This document shows, piece after piece, positions 38,701 to 48,894 of a stretch of 64,000 nt of DNA. Each line of letters opens with the position of its first letter. The first letter of the stretch is position 1. Position numbers and translations under genes: made by a program. The notes under the pieces were generated by a model. The model was given only the letters and a program-made list of their open reading frames with translations, ran no database searches and was not told the origin of the DNA. Location: assembly GCA_022457155.1 (NCBI GenBank), contig JAJGOT010000360.1, positions 263,001 to 327,000 on the forward strand, written 5' to 3'. The DNA is from Cladopsammia gracilis (Eukaryota; Cnidaria; Anthozoa; Scleractinia; Dendrophylliidae).

Positions 38701-41700
38701 CTATCTTGGTAGTTTTATAAAACAAGCTGTTAATCTGAACAGAAGGAAATCTAGAAAGGAACTAAGTAACACTTTCTTGTTTTGTTTTTAGATGAACCCA
38801 TTCTGTGCTACCAAAGAAATTCATTTTTCCCCCTTGCAGAGGAAAAGAGAGTTAGTACTATTTTCCACATGTTTTTTTTTTGTACATGTAACTGTTATTT
38901 GATTTAACAAATACATTTGAACCTAATCTTTATTTTATTTTATTTTTATACAGATAAAGGATGATAGAATTATCAGAAGGTTATTCGAAGAGGTAACTGT
39001 TGAAATTGAATAAAATGGCCTTTGCACTATTTTCTTTTTATTACGGAAGCATTCACAATTGATTTAATTAGTGCTGGACAGTGCTTTTTAAAAGTATAAA
39101 AGTATAAAAGGCTTACATATAGCTCCTCCCCCATTTCACACCTTTTGGTTGTGAAATGCAAATTGAGGCATCTTTCAGTCACAAAACATGGTTAACTTGC
39201 ACATCCTTTAAATAAAATTTGATTCAAAAATCTAATTAAACCAAGATTTCACCTAAGCCAAAAAAGAAATACAAGTTCATAAAGACTTCTGATATACCTT
39301 TCATAAAGTTTTTCCAAATTGCGTTTGCAATGGTCTTAGTAATGATGCATGTTTTTTGTCAGTTGTTTATGCTTCAGTGGTTGATTGACGGCTGGAGGTG
39401 AGAATGGCCAGGCCAGGCTCCTTTTATACCGGAACTTCATGTTTAAGCTTTAAGCCCTAAGAGTGATCAGAACATGAGAATTAAGAACATGATCACACAA
39501 GATGAGTTCTCCTGATATCCAAACAATTTCTCCCCACTACTTCTATAGGAAATGTATAGGGACAAGAAATGAGAATCTAAATTTCGATATTAGGGTTTAA
39601 AGTTGTGAATACGTGAAGCATTAAACGAGTTATAACCCTTTAAGCCCTAATATCAATATTTAAATTCTCAATTCTTGTCCCTATACATTTCCTATAGAAG
39701 TATTGGTGAGAAAATTAATTGTTTGGATATCAAGAGAATTAATCTTTTGTGATCATGTCCTTAATTCTCATGACCTTTTTGATTGATAAGGCATTGATAT
39801 TACAAGGAGAAATTTGATGCTGATCACTCTTAGGGCTTAAAGGGTTAATGTGCAAATTTTCACCCCTTTCTTGCTTCCATCTTTTCTTGGTAATTCTGCT
39901 GACCTGCACATAAGGCTTGCTCGCATATAGAGTGTGGGATCGGGAAAAAGTAAAAAGGGGAGGGAAGGATCCAAAGGTTGTTTTTTATTGTCACGTTGGC
40001 TAATAGGAGCCTTTGATTTATTAATATATTATTTTGGAACCTTCTGGTCATCACCCCTCCATACCATTATGCACCATTACAAGTGTAATGGATGACCATT
40101 TTACTATCGTTTATGAACATTTTTTGTACTTTTGGATTTTTTTTAGGCCAAGTACAATATCCTTAGTGGGAATTATCCCATAACTAACAGTGATGCTCTT
40201 ATGCTGGGAGGAATTCTTGCTTACATTGAAAATGGACCTTTTGATGCTGAAGAACACACTCCTGGTGTTTTTAAGTAAGTTTCAGGTTTTGTTGCATTGT
40301 GCAGTTCTAGAAAACATCCATTCTCCCCCCATGGAAGGTTTTTTGTTTAGCACCTCCCGTCCCCCTAGAAAATTCCAGTTTAGCTTCATACATTGCTTCT
40401 AATGTTGGCTTTTAAGACCCCCCTCCCCCTAGGAATTTCCAATGACCTTCCATGGGGTGGGTATGGATTTTTTCTGGAATTACACATTATAAAATTAATG
40501 ATAATATAAAATATACTTAAAAAGGGATATGATTTATCCAGAGTGGGAAATTCTTGTTGAAGTATTAATACTAGTCTTTTTACATGTACATGTTCATGTG
40601 CAGGTCATCCAAATAAAAGCTTAGGGAAGAATACCAAAGACAAAATCTTATTATTTTGTCAATGACTTCAACCAATATTATTGCTACTACAATAAATGTA
40701 TGGAGACATTGAAGCTAAATAAATTGTTTTTTATGTGCAGACAATGGGACATTAAGAGCATCATGATTATTGTATTAAATGAACACGATTCTAATTTATT
40801 TTTTATAAAACCAAATAAACATCATAGGAGCAAGTTGACAGATTACCTACCTGGGTGGGTCTGCAAATCAAGCTGGTCAATCCGTGGTCGGTCGCCTCGT
40901 GCTTCACTTGAACATAAGCTTTTGCAGCAGTTTCGAGATGTTTCCCAGAAAGTAACAGATGTCAAGGCTTGCCACAGAATGTTTCTATCCTATTGCTGGG
41001 AATTCCCGTACTACGGGTAAGTTGAAACTTGCTGACAATAAATTATTAATCAGTTTTTGCATCTACTGCACATGTGTGTGTAGACACTAATATGCTATTG
41101 ATAGTGTCACAGGAAGTTTGTTAACCAGAAGTTTGTTAAACGGCACTTGTTAACAATTGAACTGCCAATGCCAGAATGACAGCTAACAATGATGGAATCC
41201 ATTTATCACCAGACAACCGGAAAGTGATCGCATAATTATTTAATTTTTTAACCCTTTGCAAACCAGTTACTGTCCACAAAGGGTTAAAGGTTATTGACAC
41301 GCGTCCTGAGTCACGCAAAGACCTTTCCACAGTTTTTGCAAACTAAATTCTGCAAAAGCCGATACTTTGAACATGAAATCTCCGAGTCTTTAAATATCTT
41401 GTTCTGTTAAGATGTCAAATTGCTGAAAAATTATTATCCGAAGAAGATCAGACTATATGATAATAGAGTTTCGTTTGTGATAGTCGCCTGGTGGGGGGAG
41501 GGGGGGGGGGGGGGGTACTCGGGCATATTTTGGGTGGGTATGTGCCGCCCTGGTCTCCAAATTTGGACCCGTTTTAGAAAGAATTTGCACTCAAAATGAT
41601 ACCCCGTTCTAGAAATAAGTCAATTTTTAATACCCTGTTCTAGAAAAAATGGCTGCTGATAATCTGAAGCTTTCGTGGGTTCAAAATATTATACCCTGTT

Positions 41701-43340
41701 CTAGGAAATGTCTCTAAAATGGATACCCCGTTCTAGATCAGGAGTCCCAAAATCACGACCCCATTGGGCGGCACATATCCGTATACATGTAGGTATTTTG
41801 TGGGAGTACCCTCCCCGGGGATAGTCACTTGTGTTAAGAATATTATTGTTAGCAGCATTTGGAAGACACATGCTCCCCAAAGGGAGTCTATTTTTATTTG
41901 GTGTTTTGTTCTTTTTGGGTGTCTCCTGTCCAATTATCTAATATTTCATCTTATTGCTTGCTTCAACAGGAGTGTCTTTTTCCGAGGTCAGATAGAACGC
42001 CCCTCATCCTCCATGTTCTCCAACATTTGGGGAAATTCAGACGTGCCAGTTAGAGTCGCCATTAACAGGGAACGTCTGCATGTGATCGATGACAACAAAA
42101 ATGTATGTGTAACTATTCTATTACAATGTACATGCATAACCAAACATTGTTTTTATATAAAAAATGTACTTATTTGTATTTTTTTTCTCCCTACATGTAC
42201 ATGTAGTTAGGGAGTATCTCACCTAAGACTAGATACATGTACCTAAGTATACTTAGAAGGGATCTTAACTGTAGACCTGCAGAGTTTCATTTGTTGCTAC
42301 ATCTCTGAAATAGGATATTATTAGGGTTAGCACACTGATAATGTTCAGCAATCACCTCCCACAGATGCATCTCAGGTTTGAATCCCAGGGTTGGCATCAT
42401 TATATCAATTGAGTTTGTTGTTGGTTTCTGTTGATTCTCTGTTTTATTTCTTCCTCCACAAAAACCAACACTTCCAAATTCCAGATTGATTTGAATGAAG
42501 AGTTCCTGCTTAAAAACCATCTGTCAGGTGCACAATGGTTGATTAGTGATTGGTTGAGCTGTTCACTTATGAAAGAGACCAATTTCTGTCCTTGTGCATT
42601 CAACCTTGTTTAATGAGGCTGGCACCTGTGGCCCCAGATCCAAATGAAATTGAAATTTAGAAATGTTGGTTGTTGAGGAAGGAGAAAAGCTATACTACAT
42701 AGAGATAAAACCTTGTGGCAAGGGTAAGAACCAACAACAAATTCAACCGACATGGTGGCAGGCTCTGTCACTGTTACACCATAGACAGCTAACACTGCTG
42801 ACTAAATTTGTGCTTTGAAGGACATTCTTTTGAGCCTGGCATTTGATGAGTTGTCATGGGACTATACACCTGCACCTGCTCATGAGCCAGGCAGCATGGA
42901 TACATTCTGGTTAGAGTTTGACACTCAAGAGTATAACAATGGACCACCAGAAGCACAACGCCTACAGATCTTCTCTAAACAGGTATGACTGAATCTCTTT
43001 AAACTCAGTGCTAGACCGGGGGGGGCCTCTCATAAAAAGTTTAACCGTCTAGAAGAGGGGAGAGTGGTTAGCATGTCGGACTTTCAACCTGAACGTCAGT
43101 GGTTCGAGCTTGGTCTCTGCCATTGTGTTGTTTCCTTAGACAAGAAACTTTGCTCCATGTTGTTGCTCTCCACCCAGGTGTATAAATAGGTACCGGCGAC
43201 ATAATGCTAGGGAGTGACCTTGCTATGGACTAGCATCCCATCCAGGGGAGAGTAGTAATACTCTCAGTCACTTCATGCAATGCATGGAAACTGGGTTAAG
43301 CTCCAGCAGTTGTGAGCCAGTAGGCTTGTGAAGACTTACC

Positions 43341-43400
<60 letters not shown>

Positions 43401-46129
43401 TTTCCAGGCAGAAATGATGGATGCCATGGTACAATCATGTGTCTTTTGTGACGACCCTGTAGCGTAAGTAAACCATTTTCTTGTTTTCTTTTTTATAATT
43501 TGCCAGTAGGTCAGGTCTACATGTATTTGTATTAGTCTCGAAATTTTATGATCACAAAAGCCTGAACAGGATGCAGTTAAGAAAATGAATGTCTTGTGTG
43601 TTCTTAAAGTCTCCTTAATACAATGTACACTGTACATGCTCTATGCTCTTAGTGACTCTCATGCACTCTTTAGGAGTTTGAATCCACTACATTTTTTTAT
43701 ATGAGAATTCTGAACTCCCCTCTTGCTTGGCCTTAACTCTCAGGCACTCTACCTGACTCGCGAGCGCTTTTAAAGAGTTTGATCTCTTGTCAACTGTTGC
43801 TCTTGTCTGGCCTGGGCTTTGTGTTAGGTTTGCACTGTATGCTAGAATACATGTACATGTACATTAGTTTTAACTAACAAACTGTTTTTCCCTTTTGTTT
43901 CTTGTTAACAGGGAATGTCACAGAGAAGGTGGGTTTCAATTTTTATTCGTTTGTGAGCAATGCCTGCTATGTATTGTTCATAAACAAACACTCTTCCGAG
44001 TGTTTGATAAAGTTTCTCAAACTGATCTGATCATTAAATACAGAGAAAACGAAGGAACAAAATCGCCAAAATCCTCTTTTTTCAAACGTTATGCTCCACA
44101 TAAGAAGTACCGTAAACTTCATTGTTCTGCCACATTGGCTCTTTCCCACATAGAATATCTTTGATTTTAAGAATAGAGGAGGGGCTGATGGTTCAGAATA
44201 TTATATTTCAGTATAAAAATAAAGAAAATCCATTTGCGTCAAATAAATTTTGGGAAATGTTTGTGCTTAACGAATCAGAATAGCGTAAGACAATAGCTAA
44301 TAATTTTGCTTATTTGATGAAGTTCCCCAAATACAATATCTTTTAAAAATTGCATGTTGTGCGATTGGGTCTCAAATTACTTGAAACCTTAAAATAATTA
44401 GACAAAATGCACCTTGAACCTTAACTTTTTTAGCGGTTTTCGAGTCTAGGCCAATGAGATCACTAGTTGACATTCCATCGTGCATTGCATTTCAGCACTT
44501 TCCTTCTTATGCGGATCATTACTTAATGAATTTTTGAAGATTGCAAAAAAAAAAAAAAGAATGAATAAAAACATTATGAATTATGAATCAGTGGAACATG
44601 GACTTCAATTTTTTTAGTATTAGAAACAGGTAGAAAATTTCATTTCGTACTTTCTTGAAGGAGATTCAACTGTACTTCCATTGACAGAATCACTTGATGT
44701 AACAATCTGATCATTCTCTTACAAAGAATTGTAAGACTCACAAGGAATGTCTCTTCTTTTGTTCAGGTGGAACGATTAGTTGCAGAATGGAACGGCTCAG
44801 TCTCTCGACTCTTGAAGGTTTGTGCGCAATTTAGATCTTTAGTTCATCTTGGCGAACAGTGACCTGTGTGGTTTAGCTAAATGTTCATCCTAATTTCTTA
44901 AAAACTGAAACTCAACTTTGTTTTTTGACTGTTCAAAGTATTCTATTTCGTTGAATTTGATGGTTGAGTTAAGTTTTTGGAATGTCACGGTACACTAAAA
45001 ACTGGAGGGAGGTAGTATTGACTGCTAATGGGGTGGGTGAAAGGGAAGATAGCATTGGGGGGGGGGGGGGTGGGAATAATAATTATTTTTCCAGCCTTCT
45101 TTCTCCCCTGCCCCTGCCCGCGTCTGTGCCCCTGCCCCTGCCCCTGCCCCTGCCCCTGCCCCTGCCCGTGCCCGTGCCCCTGCCCCCTGAACAGTTTTTG
45201 TATTCTCCCCAGTTTTAGCGCACCATGACTTTCAAGGATGCATCTCAATGAACACACGGGAGATTATTATTTAAAATGGGAAATTGTTATTATTTAAAAT
45301 AGAGAACAGTTTACCTTGTGGGGTGGTATGCAGCTCTTACAAGGTCTTCTCTGATTGGCTGAGAAAACAATAGAACAAATAACACAACAATGGACCCTAG
45401 CCCTGAAAACAATGGAGCTGGATGACACTCAGGTCCAATGAAATTAGAGGTTCTAAAGAGCTGCGTGGCTACTGTACTTGTTAGTGCTCATTAACCTGCC
45501 TGATGACAAAAAGTGATGTTTGTAATGACTGTAATAATTATTATTTAAGGTGGTCAGGACGAATAGGCCATTTCCGAGTTGCCTTTAGCCTCTCTATCAA
45601 AGCGAGGCTAGGTGCGAAACTTTTCATATGAAAATGAGGTTTCATTCACAGGCAAATAAAACTTATTTGCATGTGAATGAAAATGAAAAGTTTCGCACCT
45701 AGCCTCGCTTTGATAGAGAGGCTAAAGGCAACTCGGAAATGGCCTATTTCGTTTACATGCTTTTAATCATTGCCATCTTGTTTATAATAAAATTGGTATT
45801 TATGTACTATTTGGCTCCATGTAATGTCTGAAAAAGAAAAAAAACTCTGGAATGATGAATGAGAAGATCAATGGATGTGAAGAAAAGCAAAACATTTCTT
45901 CATTTCAACGTCTTCTAAGCAACCAGCAAACAAACAACAACAAAACAATCAAACACAAACAAACAAAAAACGGTGGCCTTGGATTAGATTTGTTATTTTT
46001 TAAATTATGGTCATTCAGGGAAATTCAACTATGCTTCTGTTATTATTTTTCGTAGGAGCCTTTGACCGAAAGAAGAAGACCAGCTCTTCCTTCACCAACC
46101 CCTTCAGGAAGAGGCAAAGCTCAGATTAG
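35522..46129 (+). CDS. FRMD8: FERM domain-containing protein 8 (13 coding exons)
   Basis: Coding exons: 35522-35708 (ATG at 35525), 36557-36724, 37004-37105, 38792-38850, 38954-38992, 40147-40274, 40828-41016, 41970-42102, 42821-42982, 43408-43463, 43912-43928, 44767-44817, 46056-46129. The sum from the ATG is 1362 nt: 453 residues plus TAG, against 464 in human FRMD8. Co-linear matches to the family include CVWLISPLLQLQLKDHHRPF, DEPILCYQRNSFFP, RRLFEEAKYNIL, PYYGSVFFRGQIERP, RLHVIDDNKN and LSWDYTPAP. The FERM domain spans about residues 63-400. Known role: FRMD8 (iTAP) binds the cytoplasmic N-terminus of iRhoms and keeps the iRhom/ADAM17 sheddase complex at the cell surface; the fly homologue Bili affects Wnt signalling. 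Assignment is from recalled similarity; exon joins are read from sequence. Confidence 0.93.
35890..36370 (-). repeat. tRNA-like SINE head expanded into a tandem array
   Basis: On the minus strand 35972-35900 has box A TAGCTCAGTGGTTTGAG and box B GGTTCAAATCC. From 35985 to 36365 a unit of 60-75 bp with CTCTAACCACTGAGCTACGA and ATACTAGGTTCACACACCGG repeats about six times. Confidence 0.85.
36557..36724 (+). CDS. FRMD8: FRMD8 exon 2: FERM F1 lobe
   Basis: Between CTCTTTTAG and GTGAGT, phase 1 at both ends. It encodes LTVAVFLVEKSGRLLNLEEG to SQVFCVWLISPLL, the ubiquitin-like F1 part. Confidence 0.93.
37004..37105 (+). CDS. FRMD8: FRMD8 exon 3: FERM F1/F2
   Basis: After TTTTTGCAG. It encodes LQLKDHHRPFKLRKVWSELL and KKFTNVTEEVSEK; donor GTGACA. 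Confidence 0.92.
37265..37920 (+). repeat. Three tandem copies of a ~206-234-bp unit
   Basis: Copies start at 37265, 37471 and 37705 with AAGTTAAAACCACCTTGTAA. Each holds the hairpin CCCCCACAAATGTCTACAGA / TTTTTGTGGGAGGAAAGAG. It lies in a FRMD8 intron. Confidence 0.92.
38252..38445. mobile_element. Pogo/Tigger-like MITE, copy 1
   Basis: TA then CAGTATAACCCCGATATACG on the left; TTATATCGGGGTCCCACTG then TA on the right. The CAGT-x-x-AACCCCGATATA-type terminus with TA target copies is typical of pogo/Tigger relatives. A related copy is at 60909-61224. Confidence 0.85.
38792..38850 (+). CDS. FRMD8: FRMD8 exon 4
   Basis: After TTTGTTTTTAG. It encodes DEPILCYQRNSFFPLAEEKR; donor AGA|GTTAGT. D-E-P-x-L-x-x-x-R-N-x-F-F-P is diagnostic of the family. 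Confidence 0.92.
38954..38992 (+). CDS. FRMD8: FRMD8 exon 5 (39-nt micro-exon)
   Basis: Thirteen codons, IKDDRIIRRLFEE, between TTTTTATACAG and GTAACT, phase 0 on both sides. The human counterpart reads I-H-D-E-E-V-L-R-L-L-Y-E-E at the same place. Confidence 0.9.
39195..39445 (-). repeat. Dispersed repeat R3, copy 2 (reverse)
   Basis: Reverse complement of 23200-23465: AAACCAAGATTTCACCTAAG, TTCAGTGGTTGATTGACGG, AGGCTCCTTTTATACCGGAA. Confidence 0.75.
39449..39847. mobile_element. Two inverted copies of a TTTAAGCCCTAA MITE
   Basis: Copy A 39449-39602 (CTTTAAGCCCTAAGAGTGAT ... ATATTAGGGTTTAAAG) and copy B 39633-39847 (AACCCTTTAAGCCCTAATAT ... TCTTAGGGCTTAAAGGGTT) lie in opposite orientation, 30 bp apart, sharing GTCCCTATACATTTCCTATA. 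Confidence 0.85.
40147..40274 (+). CDS. FRMD8: FRMD8 exon 6: FERM F2 lobe
   Basis: Encodes AKYNILSGNYPITNSDALML and GGILAYIENGPFDAEEHTPG, typical of the helical F2 lobe. The donor GTAAGT at 40275 splits a Lys codon. Confidence 0.93.
40307..40481. mobile_element. MITE with TTCTAGAAAACATCCAT termini
   Basis: TTCTAGAAAACATCCATTCT and CCCCATGGAAGG on the left, mirrored by CCTTCCATGGGG and TATGGATTTTTTCTGGAA on the right. Confidence 0.8.
40828..41016 (+). CDS. FRMD8: FRMD8 exon 7: FERM F2 lobe
   Basis: Encodes SKLTDYLPGWVCKSSWSIRG, then LLQQFRDVSQKVTDVKACHR and ends FPYYG. I chose the acceptor AACATCATAG (40827) because K-S-K-L-T-D-Y-L-P continues the family alignment directly. A second in-phase acceptor at 40740 (TTATGTGCAG) has a good tract and would add 29 residues with no family counterpart. 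Confidence 0.85.
41488..41820. mobile_element. hAT-like MITE (GGGGGTACTC / GAGTACCCTCCCC) with 8-bp flanks
   Basis: G-rich left end and CTCCCCGGGG right end. The inner arms TATGTGCCGCCC and GGGCGGCACATA pair. Flanks ATAGTCGC (41480-41487) and ATAGTCAC (41821-41828) look like an 8-bp target duplication. The interior repeats TACCCTGTTCTAG words. Confidence 0.8.
41970..42102 (+). CDS. FRMD8: FRMD8 exon 8: FERM F3 lobe
   Basis: After TGCTTCAACAG. It encodes GSVFFRGQIERPSSSMFSNI and PVRVAINRERLHVIDDNKN, the start of the PH-like F3 lobe; donor GTATGT. Confidence 0.93.
42340..42800. repeat. Possible SINE pieces in opposite orientation
   Basis: CAGGTTTGAATCCCAGG (box B-like) with GAGTTTGTTGTTGGTTTC near 42370-42430, and the reverse of a similar AATTTGTTGTTGGTTCTTAC at about 42722-42742. 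No full element can be delimited. Confidence 0.4.
42821..42982 (+). CDS. FRMD8: FRMD8 exon 9: FERM F3 lobe
   Basis: Encodes DILLSLAFDELSWDYTPAPA and TFWLEFDTQEYNNGPPEAQR; E-L-S-W-D is a hallmark of the family. The acceptor tract (TTGTGCTTTGAAG) is weak. Donor CAG|GTATGA. Confidence 0.91.
43055..43398 (+). mobile_element. tRNA-derived SINE, copy 2, with ATT tail
   Basis: Box A-like AGAGTGGTTAGCATGTCGG, box B GGTTCGAGCT (43101-43110). The body shares blocks with 91-360 (reverse) and ends in (ATT)n at 43341-43398, nine bases before the FRMD8 exon 10 acceptor. Confidence 0.85.
43408..43463 (+). CDS. FRMD8: FRMD8 exon 10: end of F3
   Basis: After TTCATTTCCAG, immediately behind a SINE's ATT tail. 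It encodes AEMMDAMVQSCVFCDDPV, the terminal F3 helix (human K-Q-A-E-L-M-S-S-L-I). Donor GTAAGT. Confidence 0.92.
43912..43928 (+). CDS. FRMD8: FRMD8 exon 11 (17-nt micro-exon)
   Basis: Between CTTGTTAACAG and GTGGGT; it contributes A-E-C-H-R-E-G across the joins. It is required to reach the phase of the next exon, and C-H-R-E-G lines up with the human L-R-R-Q-G. Reading through it gives a false 89-residue ORF. Confidence 0.78.
44190..44520 (-). repeat. Dispersed repeat R4, reverse copy
   Basis: AGTATAAAAATAAAGAAAAT to GCATTTCAGCACT matches the reverse of 55925-56245 (GATCTCATTGGCCTAG.CTC, GGGGAACTTCATCAAA blocks). Confidence 0.78.
44767..44817 (+). CDS. FRMD8: FRMD8 exon 12
   Basis: After CTTTTGTTCAG. 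It encodes GTISCRMERLSLSTLE (human counterpart S-V-V-S-S-R-I-Q-H-L-S-T-I); donor GTTTGT. Confidence 0.88.
45056..45192. repeat. G run plus CCCCTG minisatellite
   Basis: A 14-nt G run (45057-45070) and about 12 CCCCTG hexamers (45100-45187). ORFs reading poly-Pro-Leu or Gly-Gln are artefacts. Confidence 0.93.
45561..45751. mobile_element. Near-perfect hairpin MITE (GAATAGGCCATTTCCGAGTT)
   Basis: Arms of about 80 bp, 45561-45642 and 45670-45751, including GCGAGGCTAGGTGCGAAAC / GTTTCGCACCTAGCCTCGC; loop of about 27 bp. Confidence 0.92.
46056..46129 (+). CDS. FRMD8: FRMD8 terminal exon
   Basis: After TTTTTCGTAG. It encodes AFDRKKKTSSSFTNPFRKRQ and SSD, stop TAG at 46127-46129. The basic, Ser/Thr-rich tail matches the human V-K-P-K-R-T-T-S-F-F-S-R-Q tail, which ends a little further on. 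Confidence 0.91.
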
Positions 46130-47125
46130 TAACTGTGTTATCAGCTCAGTCCTCTGTTTATGTTAAAGTGGAAAAAATAGCTTTTGTCAGTAATAAGCAG
46201 ATACTGGAGTGTAGAATTTGAACTGTAGATACATTAAAACAGCATATGGTAGTTGAGGTTGTAAAATAGTTAGTTCACAAAACATGAAGTTGCTGTTGTA
46301 ATTGTAGGTTTTTGATGAGTTCTGTGTTCAGTGTGAATGTTTGGCGTGTATAAAGTTGCAGAATAGTGTGAAATAATTGTAGCTAATTGTGTTCTCGTTA
46401 GCCAAGCTAACTGCTTGTTTGACAATTGATATCAAACACTGCTTAAGCAAAGTAAAAGATAAAGATAACTAAAAGTCGTAGTTGTTGCATTGTATTTGCA
46501 CAAACCTTTCTCCCTCCAACATGGCAAACAATTGAATCATTGTTCCTTTAGGCTCCCACGCTTCAAATACGAATCATTCGCATTGCACAACATCGTACAT
46601 TCTTTACATTTGTTGTTATGTTATTTAAACATAACACAGCATCCCTTAGCTGATGATTTCTGGTATTCTCATAACTTAATTGCTAGACATAGTATTTTTA
46701 GAGCAACGAGAAATAGACTTTTGCTCAGCATTCAAAAATTGGAGAGTTGTGGTGTACAAGATGTAGTCATTTAGCAGTCATTGTTCCAAAGGTCGCCTCA
46801 TCCATCGTTTTTTGTACATGTAGTTTAGAATCAATGATTATTTACCTTAAAATTAGGTGTTTAGTTTATTAACAAAATATATTTTATTTTAAAAATATAA
46901 ATCACGCTTCATTTTTTTTTTAAAAAAGAAAAAGTACAGTTGAAAAGGAATGAAAATAATTTGAAACGATTATAGAAATTCATGCAGTTAGAGACCTGAT
47001 TCGTCTTGTTGCACTAAAAAAACCGTACGATAACGGGTACAAGTTAAGTCAGAAGAATAAAATAATAATTTGACTGTATAACTAGTTGTTGTATGTAAAA
47101 AAATAAATAAAAGCAATGTCAGTAA
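46130..47125 (+). other. FRMD8: FRMD8 3' UTR (probable)
   Basis: AT-rich sequence without coding signal following the FRMD8 stop. Candidate poly(A) signals AATAAA occur near 47057 and 47102-47110. The exact end is an inference. Confidence 0.5.
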
Positions 47126-47689
47126 TGTACAGTTATGAATAAGCGTTTAATACCTCATGTAACTAACCCGGGGTGTCTAATTAATCGATTGTCAACGACA
47201 AAAGCAATTAAATAGATGATTTTTTTTTACCTTTAATTAAATCTATTGGTTCGTCTATTTTTGGTTCTCAGAAACTCCAGCTAAAAATTCCAGGAGGCAA
47301 ATAGCTGCCTTAAAAAATTCTTGGAAATCCTACCCTTGAGCTAACTTTATCGGAGAAAAGCCGGATTTTGTTCCCAAAACATTCGGCCTGTTGAAGTTTC
47401 CGCTAAGGCATCCGAACACATCGCAAATTGGCAGCTGATACAAATATCCCTTTAAACGGCATTGAATCAGCCAAAGAAACGTAAAAAGCCTGACGCAGAT
47501 GTCTTTGAGGATGTCGTCACGCAATCGTTTCAGTGGCCGATCTATCCAAGCTCCATCGTAAGGTGAAAATGCCAGACGCCTCATTTAGGCGGGGCGTGTG
47601 TGTGTGCGGGGTCCGCCACAACATGTTTTCCTTTCGTGTAGGAGGAGCGGGTGACGAGCCCCAAGGACATTTGTTTTGGAAGAAACTGT

Positions 47690-47965
47690 GGTGCCGCGTC
47701 GGTGCCGAAGTGAAACAAGAATATTTGGTTTTATCATCAGAGAGAATATGGTTTGACGAAGGTCTAGCGCTCGAAACGTCAGTTTTTGAATATGTTTACT
47801 ACAATGGTCAATTTACCCTATCAATTCAGTTAATAAAACAAAATTATTTGTGCAGCCTAGCCAAAAGCCGACCCCCCTCCCCCCTCCCCTCCCCCTTCCC
47901 CTCCCCCCTCCCCTTCCCTCCCCTCTCCCCTCCCTTCCCGTCTCCCCTCCCCTCCCCGGTCTTTC
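47690..47965. repeat. Dispersed repeat related to the 12-kb array, with CCCCT-rich tail
   Basis: AGCGCTCGAAACGTCAG, TGGTCAATTTACCCTATCAA and TTCAGTTAATAAAACAAAAT match the reverse of the 115-bp unit at 12 kb. C/T-rich tract 47870-47960. Possibly the 3' end of a retroelement; class not established. Confidence 0.65.
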
Positions 47966-48685
47966 GTGAAAGTTTACTTGTTCCGTCCCCTGTTTTGTCT
48001 TTTTCACGATTTCAGATGGTAAATTTTCAATGTATATCCAGCTTCGAGAGTTATCTGTTGAAGCAGAGAGATAATCATAAGCGAGACAAAACAGGTTCAC
48101 TTGCATAATAAATTTTGTTTTCATGTGAAATAATCTGTTATCGGATTTTTTTCTTGATTCGTGCGGAATGTATGCGGTCTGAGGTCATATTTATTAAAAA
48201 TCTGACAAATCCGATTTCGAATTCTCCAAAAAAATTCGCCCAACAAGAGATCGGTTTTGTTGTCATGTTATTTTAGCAATAACACAACATCCCTCAGCTG
48301 ATGGTTTCTGGTGATTTCTCTGGTGATTTCTTGGAGATCGGTTTACATTTCCGATCACATGCAACGGTCTGAGGAAACAACGCAATACTGTTATTCTGGA
48401 AATATTTTCTTTCTTATTTTTTTTTATTTTTAGAATCAACAAAGAAGTAGACTGTAAATTATAAATTATGATTAATCATCATGGGACTTCTAAAAAAAAA
48501 TATTGAAAAAAAAAAAAAAACCTTTTCAGACCGTTTCAATATGCATGATATGAGTGGTCGCTGCAATCGTTTAGCATTTCGGAAGAGATTGTCAATTTCC
48601 GGGAAATCGCGGATATCCTGCCTGCGAGTGAGGTTCGGATAAATTTGCTGTGTGCCTGAATATCTGAATACACAACTCTTATCGT
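47966..48685. other. Spacer upstream of the MRH-like gene
   Basis: Contains poly-A/T runs and a stretch (48262-48330) resembling 46612-46672 (TTATGTTATTT, ACACA(G/A)CATCCCT(T/C)AGCTGAT). No gene; promoter not recognisable. Confidence 0.45.
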
Positions 48686-48894
48686 ATGGGTATATACGGT
48701 GAATTCAATTTAAGTATGTTCGATAAACAGTTTGTAGTTATTTGCATTTTGTTGGCGGGAATCTGTTGTGTTTCGCTTGGTTTTGAGTGCATCCCAGCCG
48801 AGGGTTACGAAGGATGTGCTTGCTACACGGAGAAGAACAACACGAAGGAATATGTAAATCTTCTGCCTCTGAAGGAGGATTCCTCAACTCCAAG
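48686..48894 (+). CDS. MRH-like gene exon 1: signal peptide and first Cys cluster
   Basis: Two in-frame ATGs: 48686 (C at -3, G at +4) and 48716 (A at -3). The second places the Met right before the hydrophobic signal stretch and is my preferred start. Ends at GTACAA, two bases into an Arg codon. Confidence 0.72.

Noticed and set aside
43895..44164. 89-codon frame extending FRMD8 exon 11
   Set aside because: Read-through of the donor GTGGGT at 43929; the spliced form keeps phase with the next exon and matches the family tail.
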